DNA of 64,000 nucleotides from Phenylobacterium sp. (GCF_019636135.1 NZ_JAHBYD010000002.1:124001-188000), one strand, 5' to 3'; shown: positions 1 to 7,961, counted from the first letter of the stretch. Numbers and translations are program-made. The notes: generated from the sequence alone by a model not told the origin.

Positions 1-1093
1 AAAGGCGCTGCCTCGCCCGCGTGCGGTAGAGCCCGACGCTGCCGATGTCGTCCAGCCGTGCCTCGCCGCCCACCCGCACCGTCAGCGCCTCGGACGGCCG
101 CCAGGTGCGCAAGCCCGACGCGCCCACGATCCAGCGGCGCTCGGCCTGCTCGAACTGGTCGCCGTTCACCGGGTCGTCCAGGAAGTAGGTGAAGTTCGAC
201 CACAGGTTCAGCCTGTAGCGCTGGACGTAGACCACCAGGTCGCTGTCGGCGTCCGGCCGCCGCCGCGCCGAGACGATGAAGCGGCTGGTCCTGCCCCCGT
301 CGGTCCCGTCGATGAAGCCGAAGCGCGACAGCGTCCCGGCGTCCACCGCCCGCTGCGGGATCTGGTCGGTGGAATCCCACCGGGCGCCGTAGGCCAGCGC
401 CGTGACCGACCAGCCGCCGGCCGCGAACCGGCCCAGCGCGCTCGCCTTGCGCAGGTTCTCGTCGCGCTTCCACGGCCCGTCCCCGGTGGTGAGGTCGACG
501 CCGAGCATCCCCGCCTCGCCCAGGTTCGCCCCGACGACCGCGCGGCCGAAGCCGTACGCCCCGCCCTGCGCCTGCGCGAAGCTCGACGGCAGGGTCTCGA
601 AGGTGCGGAACCCCGCCGTCCCCGCCGCCGAGAAGTCGCCGGCCTCGGCGAAGTACGGCCCCTTGCGGTAGTCGATGGCCTGCACGAACTCGGGCGTCAC
701 CCCGTTCACGTCCAGGTAGCCCTGGCCGTGCGCGTGCGTGCGCAGGTTCAGCGGCGCCCCGTCCAGCGAGATCGAGAAGTCGGTGCCGTGGTCCAGGTTG
801 AACCCGCGCAGGAAGAACTGGTTGGCCTTGCCCGAGCCCGAGTGCTGGGTCGCCGCCAGCCCCGGGACCACCTCGGCCAGCTCGCCGGGCCGCAGGATCG
901 GCCGGTTGGCGTAGGCCGCATACGAGACCTCGCCCTGGCTGGCGCTGGCGGCGACGCCCACCTGGCCCTCGCGCTTGCCCCAGACGTAGACCTCCTCGAC
1001 CTCCGGCCCCGCGGTGGCCATGGCCTCGTCGGCGGCCCGGGCGACCGGCGCGGCGGCCGCGACGACGGCCAGGGTCAGCAGCGTGATACGCAA
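1..1093 (-). CDS. TonB-dependent outer-membrane receptor (3' part beyond window), probable nickel uptake
   Basis: The encoded protein has an Ala/Val-rich signal peptide, a TonB-box-like stretch (EVEEVYVWGKR), a plug-domain segment (QFFLRGFNLDHGTDF) and barrel motifs such as YRKGPYFAEAGDFS and YFLDDPVNGDQFEQ. The family imports metal chelates across the outer membrane using TonB energy. The reading frame is open to position 1, so the C-terminal barrel lies outside the window. I chose a TTG start at 1093 because GGGGAG sits 8 nt upstream; an in-frame GTG at 1102 is the alternative. A NikR-type operator lies directly upstream and nikR is divergent, so nickel is the inferred substrate, by analogy with NikR-regulated nickel receptors such as Helicobacter FrpB4. 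Receptor identity is firm; the substrate is inference. Confidence 0.88.
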   Translation of the reverse strand, partial: MRITLLTLAVVAAAAPVARAADEAMATAGPEVEEVYVWGKREGQVGVAASASQGEVSYAAYANRPILRPGELAEVVPGLAATQHSGSGKANQFFLRGFNLDHGTDFSISLDGAPLNLRTHAHGQGYLDVNGVTPEFVQAIDYRKGPYFAEAGDFSAAGTAGFRTFETLPSSFAQAQGGAYGFGRAVVGANLGEAGMLGVDLTTGDGPWKRDENLRKASALGRFAAGGWSVTALAYGARWDSTDQIPQRAVDAGTLSRFGFIDGTDGGRTSRFIVSARRRPDADSDLVVYVQRYRLNLWSNFTYFLDDPVNGDQFEQAERRWIVGASGLRTWRPSEALTVRVGGEARLDDIGSVGLYRTRARQRL

Positions 1094-1107
1094 AGGCCCC
1101 ACTCCCC

Positions 1108-1135
1108 GTAGGAACTTTCGGATGATAGTTCCTAC
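1108..1135. promoter_or_regulatory. NikR operator, 28-bp palindrome
   Basis: A perfect inverted repeat with 9-bp arms, GTAGGAACT and AGTTCCTAC, is separated by 10 bp. Read as half-sites it is GTAGGA-N16-TCCTAC, exactly the length and spacing of the Escherichia coli NikR operator (GTATGA-N16-TCATAC). It lies between the divergent receptor and nikR genes and abuts the receptor ribosome-binding site, so bound NikR could repress both. Confidence 0.85.
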
Positions 1136-1217
1136 GCTATCCCGGCGCCACGTCCATACGACAAACGGGACTGAGCCCATGCCCCGTGCCTATGATGCGG
1201 GCGCCAGGAGGACCCCG

Positions 1218-1691
1218 ATGCAGCGCGTGACCGTCTCCCTCGAAGAGGACCTCGCCGAAGCGTTCGACGCGCTGGCCGCCGAGCGGGGCTACGGGAGCCG
1301 CTCGGAAGCGGTGCGCGACCTCGTGCGCAAGGCCATCGCCGAGCGGCGCGAGGAGGCGGCCGAGGGCGACTGCGTGGCCAACCTGTCCTACGTCTACAAC
1401 CACCACGTCCGCGCGCTCGCCCAGCGGCTGACCGAGATCAGCCACCAGCACCACGACCGCGTCCTGGCGACGTTCCACATCCACCTCGACCACGACCACT
1501 GCCTGGAGAGCGTGATGCTGAAGGGCCGCACGGCCGACGTGCGCGCCCTGGCCGACACGATCCGCGCCGAGCGGGGCGTCCGCTTCGGCCAGCTCAACCT
1601 GATCGCGGTCGAGCCCAACGGCGAACACGGCCCCGCCGACCACGGCCACCGCCACGGCGCCCACGAACACCTCCGGCCGGTCGTCGGCTGA
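1218..1691 (+). CDS. nikR: Nickel-responsive transcriptional regulator NikR
   Basis: The 157-aa product is a nickel-sensing repressor. It has an N-terminal ribbon-helix-helix (QRVTVSLEEDLAEAFDAL, then YGSRSEAVRDLVR) and a C-terminal ACT-like nickel-binding domain. The four high-affinity nickel ligands fall at H76, H87, H89 and C95, the same numbering as the E. coli protein (motif FHIHLDHDHCLE). The C-terminus is a short His-rich tail (GHRHGAHEH), which may add metal binding. The start at 1218 is supported by AGGAGG just upstream and by alignment of the ribbon-helix-helix; an in-frame ATG at 1179 would add 13 residues. The gene is divergent from a TonB receptor, with a canonical operator in between. 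Confidence 0.96.
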   Translation: MQRVTVSLEEDLAEAFDALAAERGYGSRSEAVRDLVRKAIAERREEAAEGDCVANLSYVYNHHVRALAQRLTEISHQHHDRVLATFHIHLDHDHCLESVMLKGRTADVRALADTIRAERGVRFGQLNLIAVEPNGEHGPADHGHRHGAHEHLRPVVG

Positions 1692-1831
1692 GCGCGCAGG
1701 ACTTCACCGGCCGGGCGCAAGAGGCGTCGACGCCAAAGGCGCCGTCTGCCGCAACGCCGTAGCCACACCACCACCCAACCCTCCTCCATCGAGGCCGCAG
1801 GCTGCTGGATGGGCATGCTGCGGAAAGCACC

Positions 1832-2004
1832 CTGCGCGCCGCAGGCGCCGTCATCCGGAACCACGAACGAACACGAAAGACACGAACGCGTCCTGGACGA
1901 GCCCGGCCCTGAGACCGCCCCCGGCCTGTTCGTGTCTTTCGTGTTCGTTCGTGGTTGATTCCTTCCGGCGCCGACGCGCCAACGCAGGCTCGAAAGCTCC
2001 CGCG
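1832..2004. repeat. Composite intergenic repeat, copy 1 (CACGAA stem)
   Basis: A perfect 29-bp inverted repeat (1859-1887 and 1928-1956, beginning AACCACGAACGAACACGAAA) encloses a 40-nt loop. It is flanked by two modules shared with other copies in this window: CTGCGCGCCGCAGGCGCC at 1832-1849 on the left, and a GGCGCCGACGCGCC plus GGCTCGAAAGCTC block at 1967-2004 on the right. I see no gene between nikR and position 2192, which holds only this and the next repeat. Confidence 0.85.
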
Positions 2005-2057
2005 ACCCACAGGGCCATCGCATAGGGTTTGCGGGCGGCCTGTCCGCCCGAGTCATG

Positions 2058-2137
2058 AACCGCAGAGATCGCGGAGATACGCAGAGAGCTCGCGGGTCCA
2101 CGGGAATCCTCCGCGTGTCTCCGCGATCTCCGCGGTT
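2058..2137. repeat. Intergenic inverted repeat (CGCAGAGATCGCGGAG stem)
   Basis: 29-bp arms at 2058-2086 and 2109-2137 pair with three mismatches; the core is AGATCGCGGAGA. The same stem family recurs at 58124-58200. This copy lacks the conserved outer flank modules seen around most other copies. Confidence 0.85.
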
Positions 2138-2192
2138 TGACCGAGGGCCTTTCGGCCACCCGCATCCATATGGGGCAGACCCCGGCGCCGCT

Positions 2193-2714
2193 TCAGCCCT
2201 CCGCCGGCGTCAGCGAGGTGTCGACCATGATCTCGGCCGAGATGTCCTCCAGCGCCGCCTGCACCCGCGCCGCCGTCATCCCCGCCGGCAGCCGCAGCCG
2301 GGCGTCCATGTGGAAGAGCGCGGCCCCCGAATGCGGCTCGGGGCCGACGCGGGTCTCGAAGGTCTCGATGTTCACGTCGATGGCGGCCAGCACGGCCGTC
2401 ACCTGGCGCACGATGCCGGGCCGGTCCTGGCCGACCAGGCTGAACCGCAGCGCCTCGCCGCCGGCGCCCGCGCCGTCCACGGCCGGCGCGATCCGCACCT
2501 CCAGGCCCCGGGCGTCCACCGCCCGTACGGCCTCGCGCAGGGCCTCCAGCCTGTCCGGGTCCAGCGCCACCAGCACCGAGCCCACATAGAGCCCGCCCAG
2601 TTGCGAGAGGTGGCTCTCCAGCCAGTTGCCGCCGGCCGCCAGCACCGCGCCCGCCAGCGCCTCCGTCAGCCCCGGCCGGTCGCTGCCGCTCACGCTCAGG
2701 ATCACCGACGCCAC
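2193..2714 (-). CDS. ACT-domain protein, glycine cleavage repressor (GcvR) type
   Basis: The 173-aa cytosolic protein contains two tandem ACT domains. The first starts at [20 protein letters not shown] and the second at [20 protein letters not shown], each with the conserved DRPG turn. This is the architecture of GcvR and related regulators, which respond to small ligands such as amino acids. The start is a GTG at 2714 preceded by GGAGGG with a 6-nt gap. The gene stands alone between repeats and a divergent small membrane gene. Whether it controls a glycine cleavage system cannot be told here, because no gcv genes are in the window. Confidence 0.8.
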   Translation of the reverse strand: MASVILSVSGSDRPGLTEALAGAVLAAGGNWLESHLSQLGGLYVGSVLVALDPDRLEALREAVRAVDARGLEVRIAPAVDGAGAGGEALRFSLVGQDRPGIVRQVTAVLAAIDVNIETFETRVGPEPHSGAALFHMDARLRLPAGMTAARVQAALEDISAEIMVDTSLTPAEG

Positions 2715-2894
2715 GTGCCGCCCTCCAGCTTCCCGCCCTCGCGCGGGAGCCGCCATCAGACCGGCGCGCGGCCGCGGGTCAAGAGGCCGGCGGCTCCGGC
2801 GTCGGGTTCCGGAACTTCGGCGCTGAGGGGTCCGTCCCGCGTCGGGCATTGTGCTACGGCTGCGGCGACGAGCGCGCGCAGCGGGACGGAATCC

Positions 2895-3218
2895 ATGTCT
2901 TTCATCTATTTCGCCCTGGCGGCAGTGGCCGAGATCGCCGGATGCTTCGCCTTCTGGGCCTGGCTGCGGCTGGACCGTTCGCCGCTGTGGCTCATTCCCG
3001 GGATGGGATCGCTGGCCCTGTTCGCGTTCCTGCTGACACGCGTGGACAGCGACGCCGCGGGGCGGGCCTATGCGAGTTACGGCGGCATCTACATCATCGC
3101 CTCGATCGCGTGGCTCTGGCTGGTCGAACAGAAGACGCCCGACAGGTGGGACGTGACCGGCGCGCTGCTCTGCCTGGTCGGCGCCGGCGTGATCCTCCTG
3201 GGCCCGCGCGCGGCGTAG
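2895..3218 (+). CDS. YnfA/UPF0060 family small membrane protein
   Basis: The 107-aa integral membrane protein has four predicted helices. It shows the family signature [18 protein letters not shown] near the N-terminus and the [20 protein letters not shown] and [18 protein letters not shown] segments. Length and motifs match the YnfA family of the drug/metabolite transporter superfamily, related to small multidrug resistance pumps. No substrate is suggested by context. The start ATG at 2895 coincides with the beginning of the first membrane segment. The gene converges with the Crp/Fnr regulator gene. Confidence 0.88.
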   Translation: MSFIYFALAAVAEIAGCFAFWAWLRLDRSPLWLIPGMGSLALFAFLLTRVDSDAAGRAYASYGGIYIIASIAWLWLVEQKTPDRWDVTGALLCLVGAGVILLGPRAA

Positions 3219-3249
3219 CCCCCGGAGAGGCGGCGGCGCCCTCACAGGC

Positions 3250-3933
3250 TCAGGCGTCCCCGAGGTCCAGCGCCCACCGCTTCAGCCCGCGCACGTCCAG
3301 CACCTCCCAGACGCCGCCGCGCTTCTCCACGATCCCGGCCGCCTTCAGCGCGGCGATCTCGGGCTGCACGCTCTGCCGCGTGACCCCCAGGAAGTCGGCG
3401 ATGTCGGTCTGGGTCAGCGGCGCCTCGATCACGCCGCGGTTGGCCGCGGGCTCCGGCGCGCCGTGCAGGAAGGCGTAGAAGCAGCCCGCCACGCGCCGCG
3501 CCATCCGCTCGCGCGACTGCGCCGCCTCGCGCCGGATGAGCTGCGACATCGAGCGGCTGAACTTCCGGCACAGCGCCAGGCTCACCGCCTGATGCGCCGC
3601 GTAGATGCGCAGGAAGTCCGCGCGCGGGTAGTGGCGCACCCGCACGTCGGTCATCGCGGTCGTCGTGTGGTGATGCGGCCGCTCCGCGATCAGCGGCGAC
3701 TCGCCCCAGCAGTTGCCCGGCCCGTAGACGACGATGACCGCCGTCTCCCCCGCCCGCGTCAGGCCGGTCACCTTGATATAGCCCTCGACCACCTGGTGGA
3801 CGCCGCGCGCCGGATCGCCCGCCTCGCAGATCGCCGCGCCGCGGGGGTAGTCGCGCACGACCGCGCACGCCTCCAGCTCGGCCCGGATCCCGGCGGGCAG
3901 CGCGGCGATCCAGTTCTCGCGGCGATTGATCAT
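3250..3933 (-). CDS. Crp/Fnr family transcriptional regulator
   Basis: The 227-aa regulator has an N-terminal cyclic-nucleotide-binding-type beta-roll (about residues 20-115; GYIKVTGLTRAGETAVIVVY), a dimer helix (about 118-150) and a C-terminal winged helix-turn-helix (about 173-210; LTQTDIADFLGVTRQSVQ). It lacks the N-terminal cysteine cluster of oxygen-sensing Fnr, so it is not an obvious Fe-S sensor. It is divergent from a CitMHS transporter/AtuA/DUF4387 operon, from which it is separated by 84 bp. The likely role is local control of that operon, but no clear Fnr- or Crp-box is visible in the gap. The ATG at 3933 is the first in-frame start before the domain. Confidence 0.9.
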   Translation of the reverse strand: MINRRENWIAALPAGIRAELEACAVVRDYPRGAAICEAGDPARGVHQVVEGYIKVTGLTRAGETAVIVVYGPGNCWGESPLIAERPHHHTTTAMTDVRVRHYPRADFLRIYAAHQAVSLALCRKFSRSMSQLIRREAAQSRERMARRVAGCFYAFLHGAPEPAANRGVIEAPLTQTDIADFLGVTRQSVQPEIAALKAAGIVEKRGGVWEVLDVRGLKRWALDLGDA

Positions 3934-4017
3934 CGGCGGCGACCTTAGCCCGCCTTCTTCGGCCCGATGTAAAAAACCAGGCAAGGGAACCGCGGCCGGC
4001 CGCGCTAGTCCGTCGCC

Positions 4018-5334
4018 ATGCCCGCGCTCCTCACCCACCCGGCCGTGCTCGGGGCGGCCATGGTGGCCACGTTCATGACGCTGATCATGACACGGCGGAT
4101 GTCGGCCGTCGCCGCGCTGCTGGCCGTCCCCATCGCCTTCGGCCTGCTGGCCGGCGAAGGCGCCGGGCTCGGCCGCATGATCCTGGAGGGCGTGGGCCAG
4201 GTCGCGCCCACCGCCCTCTTCCTCGGCTTCGCGGTCCTCTACTTCGCGCTCATGATGGACGCCGGCCTCTTCGCGCCCCTCGTCCGCGGCGTCCTGCGCG
4301 TGGTCGGCCGCGACCCGCTGCGCATCAGCCTCGGCACGGCCGTGCTGGCGACGCTGGTCTCGCTCAACGGCGACGGGACGAGCACGGCGCTGATCGTCAT
4401 CACCGCCTTCCTGCCGGTCTACCGCCGGGTCGGCATGAACCCGCTGATCCTCGCGACCCTGCTGGGCCTGTCCAGTTCGCTCGTCAACCTGCTGCCCTGG
4501 GGCGGCCCCGCCGCCCGCGCCGCCGCCGCGCTCCACCTGGACCTGGCGGACGTCGTCGGCCCGATCCTGCCCGCCATGCTGGCCGGCCTGGCCGTGGTGT
4601 TCCTGCTGGCCTGGCTGTTCGGCCGCGCCGAGCGCCGCCGCCTGGGCTGGGTCCCCGGCGCGCCCGATGCCGTCACGACGCCCCTTCAGCCCGAAGCCGA
4701 AGACGACGCGCGGCGGCCGAAGCTCCTCGGGTTCAACCTGGCGCTCACCCTCGCCCTGCTGGCCGGGATGATCTCCGGCCTCGCGCCGCTCCCGGTCCTG
4801 ATGATGGGCGCCTTCGCCATCGCGCTCACGGTCAACTACCCGCGCCTGGCCGACCAGCGCGCCCGCTTCGCCGCCCACGCCGACAACGTGCTGCAGGTCT
4901 TCCTGCTGATCTTCGCCGCCGGCGTCTTCACGGGCATCCTGAACGGCGCCGGCATGGCCGACGCCATGGCCACGGCGGTCCTCTCGGTCGTCCCGCCCGA
5001 GGTCGGCCCCTCCATGGCGCCGATCGCGGGCCTCGCCGCCCTGCCGCTCAGCTTCGTGATGTCCAACGACGCCTACTACTTCGGCGTGGTCCCCGTCGTC
5101 GCCAAGGCCGCCGCGGCCTTCGGCGTCGAGCCCGTCGCCATCGCCCGCGCCGCGATGGTCGGCCTGCCGGTGCATACGCTGAGCCCCCTGCTCGCGCCCA
5201 TCTACCTCGCCTGCAGCCTGCTGGAGGTCGACGTGGGCGAGGCCCAGCGCTTCGCGCTCAAGTGGGCCGTGCTGGTCAGCCTCGTGCTGCTGATCGTCAT
5301 GGGGCTGACCGGCGCCATCCCCTGGCGCGCCTGA
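4018..5334 (+). CDS. CitMHS-family citrate/carboxylate:cation transporter
   Basis: The 438-aa polytopic inner-membrane protein has about 11-12 hydrophobic segments arranged as two similar halves. The conserved loop LVSLNGDGTSTALIVITAF (first half) and SFVMSNDAYYFGVVPV (second half) are hallmarks of the CitMHS citrate-metal:proton symporters. It probably imports a di- or tricarboxylate with a divalent cation. It is the first gene of a set with an AtuA-like protein (13 bp downstream) and a DUF4387 protein, which suggests that the transported acid is the substrate of those two. The upstream divergent Crp/Fnr gene may regulate it. The exact substrate is not deducible from sequence. Confidence 0.85.
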   Translation: MPALLTHPAVLGAAMVATFMTLIMTRRMSAVAALLAVPIAFGLLAGEGAGLGRMILEGVGQVAPTALFLGFAVLYFALMMDAGLFAPLVRGVLRVVGRDPLRISLGTAVLATLVSLNGDGTSTALIVITAFLPVYRRVGMNPLILATLLGLSSSLVNLLPWGGPAARAAAALHLDLADVVGPILPAMLAGLAVVFLLAWLFGRAERRRLGWVPGAPDAVTTPLQPEAEDDARRPKLLGFNLALTLALLAGMISGLAPLPVLMMGAFAIALTVNYPRLADQRARFAAHADNVLQVFLLIFAAGVFTGILNGAGMADAMATAVLSVVPPEVGPSMAPIAGLAALPLSFVMSNDAYYFGVVPVVAKAAAAFGVEPVAIARAAMVGLPVHTLSPLLAPIYLACSLLEVDVGEAQRFALKWAVLVSLVLLIVMGLTGAIPWRA

Positions 5335-5347
5335 AAGAGGACGACCG

Positions 5348-6733
5348 ATGACCGAAGGCCCCATCCGCATCCTCGTCCCGTCCGGCTCGCTGGGCAGCGG
5401 CGTGCGCGAGGCCGAGGTCCGCCGCGGCGTCGCGCTCGGCGCCCACGCCATCGCCACCGACGCCGGCTCCACCGACAGCGGCGCGGCCTACCTGGCGCTC
5501 GGCGTCTCCAAGAACGACCGCGGCGCGGTGAAGCGCGACCTCGCGATCCTGATGCAGGCCGGCGCCGCGGCGGGCATCCCGGTGATCGTCGGCACGGCCG
5601 GCCAGGCCGGCGGCGACCTCAACGTCGACTGGACGCGCGACATCGCCGTCGAGATCGCCCGCGAGCACGGCCTCACCCCCCGCGTCGCGCTCCTCTACTC
5701 CGAGCAGGACAAGGCGACGCTCAAGGCCCTCAACGCCGCGGGCCGCATCCGCCCGCTCCCGCCGCTGGGCCCGCTGGACGACGCCACCCTTGACGGCTGC
5801 GACCACATCGTGGCCGCCATGGGGCCCGAGCCCTACGTCGCCGCCCTCCAGGCCGGCGCGGACGTCATCATCGGCGGCCGCACCACCGACACGGCCGTCC
5901 TCGCCTGCTTCGCCCTCATGCGCGGCATGGACGCCGGCGCCGCCTGGCACGCCGCCAAGATCGCCGAGTGCGGCGCGCAATGCACCGTCCGGCCGGCCGA
6001 CGGCGCGGGCGTCCTCATCGCCGTCGGGACCGACGGCTTCGAGGTCGAGCCGCTGAACCCCGCCAACCGCTGCGACCCGCACAGCGTCTCGGCCCACATG
6101 CTCTACGAGAACGCCAACCCGTTCCGCCTCACCGAGCCCGGCGGCGTGCTCGACGTGACCCGCGCCCGCTACGTCGCGCTGGACGACCGCCGCGTCCGCG
6201 TCACCGGCTCCGTCTGGGAGCCGCAGCCCTACACGATGAAGCTCGAGGGCGCCGCGCGGGGCCGCTACCAGACGGTCATGCTGATCGGGATCCAGGACCC
6301 CGACGTGCTCTGCCGCCTCGACGAGTTCCACGACCGCATGCTGGCCGCCCTCTACGAGCGCGCGCGCCGCAGCCTCGGCCCCGAGGCCGGCGACTTCCAC
6401 ATCTCGCTCAGGCTCTACGGCTGGAACGCCGTCTCCGGCGACCGGCCGCCGCCGGGCGCGCCGCCGCCGCGCGAGGTCGGCGTCCTCTTCGTCGCCACCG
6501 CCGAGACCCAGGCGCTGGCCACCCGCATCGCCAAGGCCTGCAACGCCTGGTTCTTCCACTTCCCGATCGTCCCCGACCAGGAGCTGCCCAGCTACGGCTT
6601 CGCCTTCACCCCGGCCGACATCGAGCGCGGCCCGGTCTTCGAGTTCCGGCTGAACCACGTGGTGGCGGTGGACGATCCCCTGCAGCTCGTCCGCACCGCC
6701 TGGATCGACGTGCGCGAAGGAGCCGACGCATGA
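5348..6733 (+). CDS. AtuA-family (DUF1446) protein
   Basis: The 461-aa cytosolic protein matches the family named after AtuA of acyclic terpene utilization. Visible signatures are ILVPSGSLGSGV at the N-terminus, ATDAGSTDSGAAYLALG, VIVGTAGQAGGD, ADVIIGGRTTDTAVLACFA and NPANRCDPHSVSAHMLYEN. The biochemical activity of the family is poorly defined. AGAGGACG precedes the ATG. The stop overlaps the next start (ATGA), so it is coupled to the DUF4387 gene. Co-occurrence with a carboxylate transporter points to carboxylic-acid catabolism rather than terpene degradation; no other atu genes are present. Confidence 0.85.
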   Translation: MTEGPIRILVPSGSLGSGVREAEVRRGVALGAHAIATDAGSTDSGAAYLALGVSKNDRGAVKRDLAILMQAGAAAGIPVIVGTAGQAGGDLNVDWTRDIAVEIAREHGLTPRVALLYSEQDKATLKALNAAGRIRPLPPLGPLDDATLDGCDHIVAAMGPEPYVAALQAGADVIIGGRTTDTAVLACFALMRGMDAGAAWHAAKIAECGAQCTVRPADGAGVLIAVGTDGFEVEPLNPANRCDPHSVSAHMLYENANPFRLTEPGGVLDVTRARYVALDDRRVRVTGSVWEPQPYTMKLEGAARGRYQTVMLIGIQDPDVLCRLDEFHDRMLAALYERARRSLGPEAGDFHISLRLYGWNAVSGDRPPPGAPPPREVGVLFVATAETQALATRIAKACNAWFFHFPIVPDQELPSYGFAFTPADIERGPVFEFRLNHVVAVDDPLQLVRTAWIDVREGADA

Positions 6734-7038
6734 CCACCGTCAGGGACGCCTGCCGCCACGTGCGCTCCAAGAACGCCGGGCCCTACTGGGTCACCGTCGA
6801 CCTCTTCTTCCGCGACGCCGAGCGCTTCGCCCGCTACGCCGGGAGCCCCGCCCTCGGCCCGGCCCTGTTCGAACGCCTCTTCGGCGCCGACCCGGCCCTC
6901 GTCCAGCACCACCGCATCGCCGACCTCGGCATCCTCAAGGTCTCCTACCCCCGCACCAGCCCCCAGGGCGGCGAGGTCGAGCGCGACATGCACTGCGGCC
7001 AGCAGTTCGTCCGCCTGCTCGACGTGCGGCTCGAATGA
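6730..7038 (+). CDS. DUF4387 domain protein
   Basis: The 102-aa soluble protein has conserved features RSKNAGPYWVTVDLFF near the N-terminus and HHRIADLGILKVSYPR, QGGEVERDMHCGQQ near the C-terminus, which I recognise as DUF4387. Members are typically encoded beside, or fused to, AtuA-type proteins, as here (4-nt ATGA overlap). That arrangement suggests a two-subunit complex. The function is not known to me; inference from context is a step in degradation of an acid imported by the upstream transporter. Confidence 0.82.
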   Translation: MTTVRDACRHVRSKNAGPYWVTVDLFFRDAERFARYAGSPALGPALFERLFGADPALVQHHRIADLGILKVSYPRTSPQGGEVERDMHCGQQFVRLLDVRLE

Positions 7039-7111
7039 CGCAGAGGGCCCGACCTAGGGTCTCCACTCAATTGCAGATGCGCGAAAGAAACATAGATTCA
7101 ATAGCATAGAT

Positions 7112-7227
7112 CGTCATCCCGGCCGCAGCGCAGCGGAGAGCCGGGACCCAGGAGGACCGGGCGCCGAGCTTGAACCCCCTGGGTCCCGGCTCTACGGGCC
7201 GAATACGGCCCTCCGGCCGGGATGACG
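7112..7227. repeat. Nested palindromic intergenic repeat
   Basis: The outer arms CGTCATCCCGGCCG (7112-7125) and CGGCCGGGATGACG (7214-7227) are perfect complements. The inner arms GAGCCGGGACCCAGG (7138-7152) and CCTGGGTCCCGGCTC (7178-7192) are also perfect. It fills the space between two convergent genes. It resembles dispersed intergenic palindromes common in alphaproteobacteria and could act as a bidirectional terminator. Confidence 0.85.
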
Positions 7228-7262
7228 GGTGGTTTGGGGCAAAACTCTATCGAGCCCAGCCT

Positions 7263-7961
7263 CTAGGCCGTCGCCACCCGGCGCCGGCGCATCATCGCGC
7301 CCACGCCGCCGAAGCCCAGGATCATCAGCGCCCAGCTCGCCGGCTCGGGCACGCCGGGCGCCCCGTCGGGTCCGGTCACGCTCAGCGCGAAGCCGGTCGA
7401 GTCGAAGCTGTAGTCCCCGGCCGAACCGAGCGCGAAGCTCACCTTCTGGCCCGCGGTCAGGTCGGCGTCGAAGCTGAACGCGCCCCGGCTGTTGGCGATC
7501 TGGCTCACGCCCGACACATACGCCGCCACGTCGACGCTGTTCGGCGAGCTGTCGTTGGCGGTGAACGCGCCCGAGAAGCTGTAGAGGCCCGAGATCGGCA
7601 CGATGAACTGCACGACCGTCGTCTGGTTGCCCGCGCCCGGGTGCAGGTTGAGTTCGCCGGCGTCGAAGAACGGCGTGCCCGGCTGATCATAGGCGCCCGC
7701 CGCCTTCACCACGCTGGCGCCGTTCGCCGCGCGCGCGCACTGGAGGTTGGCGTCGCCGGCGCAGGCCGTCTCGAAGATGTCGAAGGCCGTGATCGCATCG
7801 GCCCCGGCGTAACCGCTCGTCGCGTAGCCGAACGCGAAGTTGGCGGCCGTGATCACGCCGCCCGCAACCGCGAACTGGTCATAGGCCGAATAGGTCGCCG
7901 ACGCGGCCGGACCGGCCACGAGCATCGCCGCCGCGACGCCCGAAACGATGATTGTCTTCAT
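7263..7961 (-). CDS. PEPxxWA-CTERM exported protein
   Basis: The 232-aa protein has an N-terminal signal peptide (MKTIIVSGVAAAMLVAGPAASA) and a C-terminal sorting signal: PEPASWALM, a hydrophobic segment MILGFGGVGAMM, then RRRR. Such tails are recognised by exosortase-type machinery in Gram-negative bacteria. The body is a predicted beta-sandwich with the segment HPGAGNQTTVVQFIVPISGL. That middle region resembles the second PEPxxWA protein at 15204, so the two look like distant paralogs. No exosortase or exopolysaccharide cluster is nearby. Function unknown; probably surface-exposed or matrix-associated. Confidence 0.82.
   Translation of the reverse strand: MKTIIVSGVAAAMLVAGPAASATYSAYDQFAVAGGVITAANFAFGYATSGYAGADAITAFDIFETACAGDANLQCARAANGASVVKAAGAYDQPGTPFFDAGELNLHPGAGNQTTVVQFIVPISGLYSFSGAFTANDSSPNSVDVAAYVSGVSQIANSRGAFSFDADLTAGQKVSFALGSAGDYSFDSTGFALSVTGPDGAPGVPEPASWALMILGFGGVGAMMRRRRVATA

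Noticed and set aside
3934..4017. A Crp/Fnr binding box between the regulator and the transporter gene
   Set aside because: No TTGAT-N4-ATCAA or TGTGA-N6-TCACA-like palindrome with acceptable matches is present in the 84-bp gap; control is inferred only from divergence.
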